From: Methylophilus sp. 13
GTDB taxonomy: Bacteria > Pseudomonadota > Gammaproteobacteria > Burkholderiales > Methylophilaceae
Direction of reading: 5' to 3'
Length of the DNA: 64,000 nucleotides
Assembly (NCBI RefSeq): GCF_015354335.1
Contig: NZ_JADKYR010000002.1
Coordinates: 658,952-722,951, forward strand
Under the pieces are notes generated by a model. That model was given only the letters and a program-made list of their open reading frames with translations, had not been told where the DNA came from and did not search any database. The translations under genes were made by a program, and so were the position numbers. This document shows, piece by piece, positions 57,251 through 64,000 of the stretch; positions within the stretch are counted from its first letter, which is position 1; each line of letters starts with the position of its first letter.

Positions 57251-57706
57251 ATGATTAACCAGCCTGTTCCAATAAGCCAAAACCCGTCGATAGTCCGAAT
57301 CTCATTTTATGAGGGGAAGGTGCGTGCTGGGCAGTCTCGCTTTGCGTCTGCAGCGCAAGACTATGAGATGAAGGAGCTTGATCTCAATGAGTTGCTGGTC
57401 ACTGATCCACCTGCCACTTTTGTTGTACAAGTGGATAACGATTGTGACTCCATGATTGATGCCGGCATTCTGCCGGGGTCTAAACTCGTGGTGAACCGGG
57501 CGCTGGGACCTAAAGCCAAATCATCGAATATTGTCATTGCAATCGTGGATGGTGAATTCGTTGTAAAGCGCTTATACAAAAGATTAAAAATTGTCCGTCT
57601 TCTGTCTGAGAACAAGGCGAAGGCGTACCCACCTATTGAGTTTACTGAAGGGCAAGAGCTGGTTATCTGGGGTGTAGTGCAACATGTCATCAATTCATTC
57701 ACGTAA
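57251..57706 (+). CDS. umuD: UmuD-like S24 peptidase
   Basis: A 151-residue self-cleaving partner of DNA polymerase V. A possible cleavage site Ala26-Gly27 (KVRAGQSRFAS) precedes the catalytic domain with Ser67 in DCDSMIDAG and Lys106 in VDGEFVVKRL. Usual families have GDSM; here it is CDSM. It overlaps umuC by 23 bases. RecA filaments should trigger cleavage. Confidence 0.92.
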   Translation: MINQPVPISQNPSIVRISFYEGKVRAGQSRFASAAQDYEMKELDLNELLVTDPPATFVVQVDNDCDSMIDAGILPGSKLVVNRALGPKAKSSNIVIAIVDGEFVVKRLYKRLKIVRLLSENKAKAYPPIEFTEGQELVIWGVVQHVINSFT

Positions 57707-58976
57707 ACGCGTTTTTGCGCTCGCTGACGTGAATTCTATGTATGCCTCCTGCGAGGAGGTATTCCGTCCTGATATCCAGGGGAAACCTGTGGTTGTCCTA
57801 TCCAATAATGATGGATGCGTAATCGCACAAAATAAACTCGCCAAAGAAACTCTGGATATTTACATGGCGCGCCCCTGGTTTGAGATTAAGGAGGTGGCCG
57901 AAAAGCTAGGTACGGTCGTGTTTTCGTCCAATTATGAACTGTACGCCAATATGAGTAATCGCTTTACGGCAGTGCTATCAAGATATTCACCGCGCATGGA
58001 GAAGTATTCCATTGATGAGGTCTTCCTGGAAATGACAGGTATCAAAGCCAACTACACCGATTATGGCCAGGAAATTAAACGAGATGTACGCGATTCAACC
58101 GGCCTACCCATCTGCGTAGGCTTTGGCCATAGTAAAACCCTGGCAAAACTCGCCAATCATTGCGCCAAAAAGCAGCCTCAGTGGAACGGAGTATGCGATT
58201 TCACCTCCCGGTCAGAAACTGAGGTGGATGCCATCCTTGCTGATTTGCCTGTTTCTAAAGTCTGGGGCGTGGGTAGACGGCTTGAGGCAAAATTAAATGA
58301 AGTGGGTGTCTTTACCGCACTGCGGTTAAAGAAAGCAGACCCCAAGCGAATCCGCGACAAATTTGGTGTGTTGCTAGAGCGTACTGCACGAGAGCTGAGT
58401 GGTGAAGTTTGGATAGAAATGGAAGATGAGCTTCCTGAGGCCAAACAGGTGATGAGTTCACGCTCGTTTGGTGTACGAGCCTCTACCCTGGAAGATCTCA
58501 GCCAGGCGGTAGCTTTTCACGCGGGCATTGCTGCAGAACGCATGCGCAGTAAAGGATTGCACGCAAATGGCGTATACGTATTCATCATGAATAGCCCGCA
58601 CGATCAAGCGCCCTATTATGCGAACAGCCTCTCTATTGGCTTCCCTGCACCGACCAACTCTACGCCCAAGATTACTAAAACCGCCTTGTGGATTTTGAAG
58701 AAAATATTCCGGCCTGGGATTTATTATCAGAAATGCGGCGTCATGATGCTTGAGACTGTTTCAAGTAAGGGATTACAGAATGATATGTTTGGCTTCTCCA
58801 ATGACGACCCAAAGTCTCAAGCGCTAATGACCGTCATGGACCAAATTAATAAAAAATACTCCAAAGGAACCCTTAAAACTGCTGCTGAAGGAGAGGTGCA
58901 ATCTTGGAAAATGCAGCGTAAGTATCTCAGCCCGAATTACACTGGAAATTGGAACGACCTGTTAAGAGTCAAATGA
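57684..58976 (+). CDS. umuC: DNA polymerase V catalytic subunit UmuC
   Basis: A 430-residue Y-family polymerase: FALADVNSMYASCE with the first metal Asp, PVVVLSNNDGCVIAQN, YSIDEVFLE with the other acidic residues, VGFGHSKTLAKLANH, and a C-terminal clamp motif QNDMF. It performs mutagenic bypass of lesions with UmuD'. It ends 18 bases before a convergent hicB-like gene. Confidence 0.96.
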   Translation: MSSIHSRKRVFALADVNSMYASCEEVFRPDIQGKPVVVLSNNDGCVIAQNKLAKETLDIYMARPWFEIKEVAEKLGTVVFSSNYELYANMSNRFTAVLSRYSPRMEKYSIDEVFLEMTGIKANYTDYGQEIKRDVRDSTGLPICVGFGHSKTLAKLANHCAKKQPQWNGVCDFTSRSETEVDAILADLPVSKVWGVGRRLEAKLNEVGVFTALRLKKADPKRIRDKFGVLLERTARELSGEVWIEMEDELPEAKQVMSSRSFGVRASTLEDLSQAVAFHAGIAAERMRSKGLHANGVYVFIMNSPHDQAPYYANSLSIGFPAPTNSTPKITKTALWILKKIFRPGIYYQKCGVMMLETVSSKGLQNDMFGFSNDDPKSQALMTVMDQINKKYSKGTLKTAAEGEVQSWKMQRKYLSPNYTGNWNDLLRVK

Positions 58977-58994
58977 ATAATGAATAGCTCAGAT

Positions 58995-59201
58995 TTATAG
59001 AGTCATTTTGTAAGCAGCGCCTTCATATTGTCCTGTTAGCAAAACATCTTTCACATCCAAAAGCTCGCAAACCTCTTTTAAATTATCCAATAGCGATTTT
59101 ATCGAGTCACCTTGAGAATGAGCCCCAGAAATGCCTGGAATGATGCCGACGTACTGCTTGGTGTCACAGCATTTTTCAATCGTAAATTCAACATTTTTCA
59201 T
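58995..59201 (-). CDS. HicB-like antitoxin domain protein (solitary)
   Basis: 68 residues with the HicB/DUF1902 half-fold: EKCCDTKQYVGIIPGISGAH, then SIKSLLDNLKEVCELLD. No HicA-type toxin lies next to it, and there is no room for one before attC6. It could be an orphan antitoxin or the remnant of an older cassette whose attC was lost. Confidence 0.7.
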   Translation of the reverse strand: MKNVEFTIEKCCDTKQYVGIIPGISGAHSQGDSIKSLLDNLKEVCELLDVKDVLLTGQYEGAAYKMTL

Positions 59202-59351
59202 TACGGATCCCCAATATCAGATTGAAACTAAAAAAGCTTACCGGTGCATTAGAGAATTCAGCTGCCAAAGTCCCATCACGACTAAGTATTATATTGAGCA
59301 TACTATTACGTAATCCTTGATGTAAAGATAGTTCTCAATTCTCCATCCTCA

Positions 59352-59463
59352 AATTAACGTTTGAAGTAAGGGGCTGGCGACACTGGTTGCTCAACCCTCG
59401 TTATTAATAAACACTTTATAAAAGCACCTTTTTCGCCAGTCCCACTTGACTGATTGGTTAGGC
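59352..59463 (-). repeat. attC6 (last cassette)
   Basis: 112 bases between R' (read as AATTAAC on the plus strand) and R'' (GTTAGGC, 59457-59463). Inner arms GGCTGGCGA and TCGCCAGTC pair. It closely resembles attC3 and has a long A+T-rich loop. Confidence 0.82.
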
Positions 59464-59817
59464 ATGACGCTTACGAATGCTTGCAAAAGATCTATTCACA
59501 AGCTTACATAGGAAATAAACGCCTGCAAATAGCACAAACCCAATGCTAAAAAATAGAAGAATAGACCACGGGTAGTACATGACGTGAAGCATTAGGAATG
59601 TGGACAAAAGCCCAAGAGTTAGTAGCCCACCAACTAAGCCGGAAAACATGGCTTGTTTGGCATCTGGTTGCAGTTTAGGGTGCAGCATACAAGCCAATGA
59701 AATTAACAAAGTTGCCATGGCAAGTGCCGTTACTGAGTAAAAGATTATGTTGCCATCCAGGGCACCCAGTGAAGGGAATATTTCCGTGGTAACTTGGATG
59801 GGTTGATCGATATTCAC
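59458..59817 (-). CDS. Cassette 6: membrane protein
   Basis: A 119-residue protein with about three hydrophobic helices (IIFYSVTALAMATLLISLAC, MFSGLVGGLLTLGLLSTFLM, WSILLFFSIGFVLFAGVYFL). Its stop lies in the R'' box, as is common for cassettes. No family is recognised. It is probably expressed by read-through from the integron promoter. Confidence 0.65.
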   Translation of the reverse strand: MNIDQPIQVTTEIFPSLGALDGNIIFYSVTALAMATLLISLACMLHPKLQPDAKQAMFSGLVGGLLTLGLLSTFLMLHVMYYPWSILLFFSIGFVLFAGVYFLCKLVNRSFASIRKRHA

Positions 59818-59821
59818 AAGT

Positions 59822-59923
59822 GCCTAACGTTGGCGGTAACCGGCAGCCGGAGCGAAGCGGAGGGAACCCAACAGTGGCGCGAAGCGCAGCTGTTGGGCTG
59901 TCCGGTTGACCGACGGGTTAGGC
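59822..59923 (-). repeat. attC5
   Basis: 102 bases from GCCTAAC (59822-59828) to GTTAGGC (59917-59923). The inner arms (GGCAGCCGG and CCGGTTGACC-like) and a large GC-rich hairpin (CCCAACAGTGGCG...CGCAGCTGTTGGG) make a strong fold. Same type as attC4. Confidence 0.85.
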
Positions 59924-59947
59924 GCAGGCGGCATTGGTGTCATGTTG

Positions 59948-60379
59948 TTATGAGTAGTTCTCAGGATGTTCGCAGAAGTCCCAGTTGCCTTCGGCCAACT
60001 CTCTGACCTTCTTGCTCTTGTCTTGCCGCAGCACGAAATAGAGCTCCTTACGGAGGTCTTTGGGGAAATAAGTTAGAAACCCTGCGGTGCGAAACCGAAC
60101 GTTGGCGTTAGAATGACATGCAAAGCGACGCCAAACCTCAGTTGAAGATGGGTAATCTGCATTGACTTTGAGTAACCAACCCCCAGTCTTTTCCCAGATT
60201 CCAGCCCTGCCTTCAATAAATGCGTTCTCAATCGCCGAGATCGTTGTTTCAATGCTTGTTCGACCTTCAATGAGGTCGTGGACGGAGTTTACGACTGCGA
60301 CGAGCAAGGCAGCTTTCTCTTCGCCACCGTAGCGCTTTAGGACGTGCTGGACTTCGTGATCTCTTCCGAAGGTGAACAT
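59948..60379 (-). CDS. Cassette 5: unknown helical protein
   Basis: About 143 residues from ATG 60379 (MFTFGRDHEVQHVLKRYGGE). The frame stays open upstream but would run through attC4, so the later start is chosen. The C-terminal half (RRFACHSNANVRFRTAGFLT, FPKDLRKELYFVLRQDKSKK) has the look of a HEAT-like repeat pair. No function is recognised. Confidence 0.65.
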   Translation of the reverse strand: MFTFGRDHEVQHVLKRYGGEEKAALLVAVVNSVHDLIEGRTSIETTISAIENAFIEGRAGIWEKTGGWLLKVNADYPSSTEVWRRFACHSNANVRFRTAGFLTYFPKDLRKELYFVLRQDKSKKVRELAEGNWDFCEHPENYS

Positions 60380-60396
60380 GTCAGTTCCTCTGATGC

Positions 60397-60486
60397 GCCT
60401 AACGTTGGACGTAACGGGCGCCGGAGCGCAGCGAAGTGCACCAAAATGCACAGGATTTTGGCGTCCCGTTGACGGACTTGTTAGAA
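60397..60486 (-). repeat. attC4
   Basis: 90 bases from GCCTAAC (60397-60403) to GTTAGAA (60480-60486). Arms ACGGGCGCC and the later GGCGTCCCGT pair. It resembles attC5. Confidence 0.85.
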
Positions 60487-60762
60487 CTCGGTGCCACGAG
60501 CAAGTCTTTCGCCATTTTGAAAAGACAATTCTTGCCTCTCCTTGAAGTCGAGGACGCGGATCTGCTTGCCCAGTGCCAAGTTCTTGAGGTAGTAGACGAC
60601 ATCTTCCTGGTTGAACCACGTCTTCGCGATTAATTTCGGCGGCGTGCCCCCTACGTCAATGGCCACATATCTGCTCGCAGCATGACGATAGAAACCCGCC
60701 GGAATTTCAATGCCGGAGGCTTCGCAATACGCCTTGACTCGTTCCGTATATTTTTCAGGCAT
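60481..60762 (-). CDS. Cassette 4: unknown small protein
   Basis: A 93-residue soluble-looking protein (MPEKYTERVKAYCEASGIEI at the start; WFNQEDVVYYLKNLALGK in the middle). The stop sits in the attC4 R'' box. No family recognised. Confidence 0.62.
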   Translation of the reverse strand: MPEKYTERVKAYCEASGIEIPAGFYRHAASRYVAIDVGGTPPKLIAKTWFNQEDVVYYLKNLALGKQIRVLDFKERQELSFQNGERLARGTEF

Positions 60763-60777
60763 GGCAGATGATGAGAG

Positions 60778-60888
60778 TTCTAACGTTTGACATAAGGGGC
60801 TGGCGACATCGGTGGCTCAACCCTCGTTATTGAAAATTGGTTCATCGAAGAACGCTTTCGCCAGTCCCTCTTGATGGAGGGGTTAGGC
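60778..60888 (-). repeat. attC3
   Basis: 111 bases from TTCTAAC (60778-60784) to GTTAGGC (60882-60888). Arms GGGGCTGGCGA and TCGCCAGTCCC pair. Its imperfect R' (GTTAGAA) matches exactly the R'' of the next cassette. Confidence 0.85.
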
Positions 60889-61215
60889 ATTTTCTTTAGC
60901 GATTATTACAGCTGTACCGTAGCATAAAACTTCTACCGCTGCGCCACGAGGTTCAACTGATGATGCATCATATCTCACACCAACAATGGCATTAGCTCCC
61001 AGTTCTTTAGCATTTTCTAGCATAGAGTTGTATGCTTGTGCGCGGGTTTGCTCACACATTTTCGTGTATGAGCCGATCTTTCCACCAATAAAACCTTTTA
61101 ACCCACCCAAAATACCTTGAGAGATAGTCGGTGACCTTACGATAATTCCACGAACCATGCCCTTATATTCTGAAATCTTATAACCATCGATAGTAAATGT
61201 TGTTGTAACTTGCAT
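60883..61215 (-). CDS. Cassette 3: YbjQ/UPF0145 family protein
   Basis: A 110-residue YbjQ-like protein with the pattern GYKISEYKGMVRGIIVRSPTI, MLENAKELGANAIVGVRYDA, GTAVIIAKE. The family forms pentamers; heavy-metal binding has been proposed but not shown. It ends in the attC3 R'' box. Confidence 0.85.
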   Translation of the reverse strand: MQVTTTFTIDGYKISEYKGMVRGIIVRSPTISQGILGGLKGFIGGKIGSYTKMCEQTRAQAYNSMLENAKELGANAIVGVRYDASSVEPRGAAVEVLCYGTAVIIAKENA

Positions 61216-61251
61216 TCAAATTGCCCCTTGTTTTAGAAAATTTAGATTATG

Positions 61252-61308
61252 CCTAACGTGTGAGTTCAGCGGGCGCCGTAGGCGATCCGCTGCAACGACG
61301 GGTTAGGC
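61252..61308 (-). repeat. attC2
   Basis: 57 bases from GCCTAAC (61252-61258) to GTTAGGC (61302-61308), with inner arms AGCGGGCGCC and GGCGATCCGCT. A short-loop type. Confidence 0.87.
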
Positions 61309-61698
61309 CTCACAGGAGCCTCGCAGCTCTCTGGATGACCAACTATGTAATAGGTCTAGTATCACCACCTTATCCGGCTGACTAAATGGACACAGCTCAA
61401 CGGTATTTTGGATCTTCTTGAATAGCCTTGCTTCAAGCTCACCATCATCTGCAAGGGAGAGCTCGGTTTGCACATCAAAGCCGCAGATGACTTGAAAGAA
61501 TCCATCTTTGTTGGGAACAACCTCAAGCTCGTCGCTTCCCATCGAGTCAGTGATACCAAGCAATATGGCTTCGTGGATTGGGTTCACCAATTTCATTGCT
61601 TCGAACTCCGAAAACAGAGATTCGAATTTTGGTCGAATGCGGCGAATAGCTTTCGAAAAACTATTGCTCTTTGCTGCCACGCTGAGGGAAAGGCGCAT
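61303..61698 (-). CDS. Cassette 2: unknown protein
   Basis: A 131-residue protein, soluble, with acidic centre (GSDELEVVPNKDGFFQVICG, SLADDGELEARLFKKIQNTV). Its TAA stop is inside attC2. No recognised family. Confidence 0.62.
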   Translation of the reverse strand: MRLSLSVAAKSNSFSKAIRRIRPKFESLFSEFEAMKLVNPIHEAILLGITDSMGSDELEVVPNKDGFFQVICGFDVQTELSLADDGELEARLFKKIQNTVELCPFSQPDKVVILDLLHSWSSRELRGSCEA

Positions 61699-61709
61699 AG
61701 TTGAATGAG

Positions 61710-61767
61710 GCCTAACGTTTGAATTAAGGGGCGCCGTTAGGCGTCCCGCTTGAATGATGGGTTATAC
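61710..61767 (-). repeat. attC1
   Basis: 58 bases from GCCTAAC (61710-61716) to GTTATAC (61761-61767), with arms GGGGCGCC and GGCGTCCC. GTTATAC matches the attI junction at 62209-62215. Confidence 0.87.
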
Positions 61768-61770
61768 AAC

Positions 61771-62205
61771 TCATGGTGCCACCTTAGGCAACATTAATGT
61801 AATTTGTTCGACTCTGTCAGAACCTATGGAATGACTAAAATGAAGAACATAATCAGGATAGTCATATCTTTCCCAAGCACCCATTTTACCTAGGATAGCT
61901 ACTTCTTTCTCAGCACTGAATTTTATAGGGCTACCGTATTTTCTTAATATTTCATCTCTTGTAGTTAAATTATTAACACCATCAAACCCAGCATAACCCT
62001 TTGCTAAAAATAAAAAAATAGTTGTAATTGAATTATTTTTGCCTAAATGTATTTCCCATGACTCATCTGGCGCGCTAACACAATACTCTTGCTCCTCACC
62101 TTCTTCTAAATTGTCATGGATTTCCAGTATTCCTGAGTTCTCAAACTGATTTGATACATCTTCAAATCGTCTTCCAAGTATCTCTAGAGGGTTCATATTT
62201 ATCAT
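61771..62205 (-). CDS. Cassette 1: unknown protein
   Basis: A 144-residue acidic protein (NPLEILGRRFEDVSNQFENS; AWERYDYPDYVLHFSHS) with a C-terminal beta-rich half like small immunity-type proteins, but no firm match. It is A+T-rich and differs in base use from the other cassettes. Being first, it should be the best expressed. Confidence 0.65.
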   Translation of the reverse strand: MINMNPLEILGRRFEDVSNQFENSGILEIHDNLEEGEEQEYCVSAPDESWEIHLGKNNSITTIFLFLAKGYAGFDGVNNLTTRDEILRKYGSPIKFSAEKEVAILGKMGAWERYDYPDYVLHFSHSIGSDRVEQITLMLPKVAP

Positions 62206-62208
62206 AAT

Positions 62209-62215
62209 GTATAAC
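62209..62215 (-). other. attI-cassette 1 junction (recombination point)
   Basis: On the minus strand this reads GTTATAC, where G^TT is the crossover. It is the complement of the R'' of attC1. attI should cover the 60-100 bases to its right. Confidence 0.75.
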
Positions 62216-62221
62216 AGTAAT

Positions 62222-62245
62222 TATAGAGACCCATGAGTCTCTATA
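62222..62245. promoter_or_regulatory. Inverted repeat in the attI/promoter region
   Basis: TATAGAGAC (62222-62230) and GTCTCTATA (62237-62245). TATAGAGAC recurs at 62334-62342. These may be integrase or repressor sites. The remaining part of 62206-62408 shows no gene. Confidence 0.45.
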
Positions 62246-62408
62246 TTATGAATTGCATGATGGACATGCATGGCTGGAATCCCTTGCTCATTCTTGGTTT
62301 TATTGTTGATGCGTCTCCTTATTAGATTATTAATATAGAGACAGAGAATTTCTGATCTATCGATTGTAAACTAATGTCTTTTTTACCACCACCATAGGAG
62401 CGAAAATT

Positions 62409-63389
62409 ATGGGGTCACCTTACTTCGGCAAGCAAACCACCTCGTTTACTTGATTTGGTCTCGACCATTTGTCGTCGCAGACATTTCAGTTTCAGAACTG
62501 AAGAGGCATACATCCATTGGATTAAACGGTTTATCTTTTTTCATCAAAAACGCCATCCCAACCTTATGGGCACCTCAGAGGTTGAAGCCTTTTAAACCAT
62601 CTTGCAGTTGATCGACACTGCTCTTCATCCACCCAAACACAAGCATTAAATGCTTTGGTATTTTTATATCAAGAGGTGCTTACTAAACCATTAGGCAATA
62701 TGAAAGGGTTGCAACGGGTACAACAGCGACATCGTGTTCCTGTCGTTCTGAGTGTCATTGAAGTCAAATCAATCTTAGATTGCATGAGCGGAACTTGTCA
62801 GTTGATCGCGCAGCTTATTTATGGCGCAGGACTAAGAGTCAATGAGTGCCTAGGCTTAAGAGTTAAGGATATAGATTTTGCCAATGGGTCATTAAATGTG
62901 AGGGATGGCAAAGGGAGCAAGGATCGCACAACACTTCTTCCCAAACAATTATTTGAGCCTTTGCAGAAGCATTTAGTCCAGGTAGCTCAGTTGCACCAAA
63001 CTGATTTAAATCGTGGTGCTGGTTTTGCTGCCATGCCAGGTGCACTCTATAAAAAATATCCTATGGCATCTCGATCCTTAGCTTGGCAATATGTATTCCC
63101 ATCAAGCGTCTTGCGTGACTGGAATCAAGGTCTAAGGAAGATAAGATGGCATATGTCTGATAGCACCATTCAAAGAGCGTTTAAGCTGGCACTCAGGCGT
63201 GCCAAGATTGAAAAACATGCCTCTGTTCACACATTACGACATTCGTTTGCGACCCATCTTTTACACGCTGGTACTGACATTAGAACAATTCAACTATTGC
63301 TGGGGCATAGAAGCTTACAAACTACGATGATCTATACCCATGTAGCTCAAGCGACTAAACTGGTGACGAGTCCATTTGATAGGCTTTAA
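62409..63389 (+). pseudogene. intI: Integron integrase IntI, frameshifted
   Basis: A tyrosine recombinase of the IntI type in two reading frames. The N-terminal part (PPRLLDLVSTICRRRHFSFR) runs from about 62431 to TTTT at 62590-62593, where one T too few creates a TAA; reading resumes in another frame (LNHLAVDRHC ... VLTKPLG) to 63389. The start ATG (62409) is also out of frame with PPRLLD. The catalytic part is intact: AGLRVNECLGL (Arg), HTLRHSFATH, LLLGHRSL and TMIYTHV, plus the IntI-specific patch MASRSLAWQYVFPSS. It is likely inactive unless the shifts are sequence errors. Confidence 0.85.
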
Positions 63390-64000
63390 GCGAACCCTTG
63401 GTCATAGGTAGTTTGTATTAATCTTATGCTCTGGGTCAATGATGGCGAATGCTTCATAAAAAACTCTATGCCCGCTTCATTCCCTGATTACGCATTTAAA
63501 GATAATCAGTGATGGCTACTTCCAACTAACCACAGCTGGCTCTTTTGGAAGAACTCTATTAGTCTCTTTTGACAAGAGTTCTCAGCCAAATTAATTATTA
63601 AATTGGGCCGAATGATGAACTAAACCAAATTGAGCCAGCTCGCATTTTGGTTTGCCTTTATCAACATATACGAATGGAGCAGCATACGTTGGATAGATCT
63701 CTGCTGGCCACTCAGCCGCTTGCAACTGACAGCCAAAGTGCTGTTCAACTCAAGCTGCTTGACTATGCTTAATTCGATTCAAAATTGCTACACATAAGAG
63801 AAAGTGATTTTACATAATTAACTCTGGATAACACTTATTGGCTAAGTCTTTTAAGGATTGCCATACAATTTTTCCGAATATGGCTCCATTTACTAAGGTC
63901 ATAAATGTAAGTTTTTTGAGCAGAAGTCCTCAGTAGTCAAACTTCGTATCCATTCAATAACCTTCAAAATTTCCAGCCGATCCGAAACTAGCTCTCTGCT
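63390..64000. other. Gene-free stretch at the window edge
   Basis: No ORF, RNA gene or att site is supported. An imperfect hairpin (GAACTCT 63551-63557 with AGAGTTC 63575-63581) is the only structure seen. It may be the remains of decayed genes. Confidence 0.5.

Larger units (their letters stand above)
41110..58976. mobile_element. tRNA-Met genomic island with defence and SOS genes (right end unknown)
   Basis: A tRNA, then a P4-type integrase, then genes unlike the backbone (type III restriction block, AlpA-like regulator, replication-relaxation-like protein, umuDC), with a lower G+C look. I found no second copy of the tRNA 3' end, so the right limit is provisional; the integron and bases up to the window edge may also belong to it. 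Confidence 0.75.
58995..63389. mobile_element. Integron with six attC cassettes and a frameshifted intI
   Basis: intI on the plus strand and cassettes on the minus strand leave from a common attI at about 62209, the standard layout. Each cassette carries one gene and ends in an attC whose R'' is the complement of that cassette's own start (GTTATAC, GTTAGGC, GTTAGGC, GTTAGAA, GTTAGGC, GTTAGGC). The array stops at 59352; the hicB-like gene beyond has no attC. Confidence 0.88.

Noticed and set aside
60380..60619. Longer upstream start for cassette 5
   Set aside because: It would run through attC4 and part of the neighbouring cassette gene.
62380..62400. TTTACCACCACCATAGG as a second copy of the tRNA-Met end (attR)
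   Set aside because: Only the ACCACCA stretch agrees with the tRNA 3' end; the preceding T-arm sequence is missing.
62200..62410. LexA box controlling intI
   Set aside because: No CTGT-N8-ACAG pattern was found in the region; CTGTTATACATTATGA lacks the second half.

Overview
The window looks like a chromosomal segment of a methylotrophic betaproteobacterium of the family Methylophilaceae, most like Methylophilus. Three things point there: the order fmdC-fmdA-fmdB-amide/urea ABC transporter known from Methylophilus methylotrophus, the betaproteobacterial housekeeping order lolB-ispE-tRNA-prs-rplY-pth-ychF, and the ubiE-ubiJ-ubiB set. There are two tRNAs and no rRNA. The assignment is by recognition only; no search was run.

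Region 1 (1-7420, minus strand) is one nitrogen-scavenging operon: an outer-membrane porin, formamidase, a FmdB zinc-ribbon protein and a five-part branched-chain/urea-type ABC transporter (binding protein, two permeases, one full ATPase, and the first codons of the second). It should import short-chain amides or urea and release ammonia from formamide. Region 2 (7.5-41 kb) is backbone: a lipoprotein and a Pro/Gly-rich secreted protein; rpoH behind a CIRCE element and without a normal start codon; a dynamin-like GTPase; DUF971 with ubiE/ubiJ/ubiB; DUF2147; a sodium/solute symporter; a Cache-GGDEF cyclase; mutM with a Gld-type ABC exporter; a TPR protein; lolB; an apparently zinc-less carbonic-anhydrase fusion; ispE; tRNA-Gln; prs; rplY; and pth. 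A peroxide-stress and c-di-GMP block (exported KatG, a small secreted repeat protein, OxyR, CHASE-PAS-GGDEF-EAL) lies between pth and ychF, which are usually adjacent. An HD-GYP gene closes the backbone.

Region 3 (41.1-about 59 kb) is a genomic island at tRNA-Met(CAU). A P4-type tyrosine integrase lies directly downstream of the tRNA and overlaps a 290-residue unknown gene. A co-directional seven-gene block on the minus strand follows in transcription order: SNF2/HepA-like helicase, glycine-zipper peptide, small membrane protein, DUF2130 coiled-coil nuclease-like protein, OLD-type ATPase-TOPRIM protein, and type III Mod and Res. This looks like a type III restriction system extended with extra nucleic-acid enzymes and is the best candidate here for a little-described defence system. 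Divergent from it lies an AlpA-like regulator, a winged-helix protein and a replication-relaxation-like protein, then umuD-umuC.

Region 4 (59-63.4 kb) is a small integron. A frameshifted but recognisable intI (plus strand) faces away from six gene cassettes (minus strand), each ending in an attC site. The R'' end of every cassette matches its own R' start. Cassette products are mostly unknown; one is YbjQ-like, one a membrane protein. A HicB-like gene lies beyond the last attC. The final 600 bases carry no gene I can support. The far end of the tRNA island was not found, so it may extend past the window.
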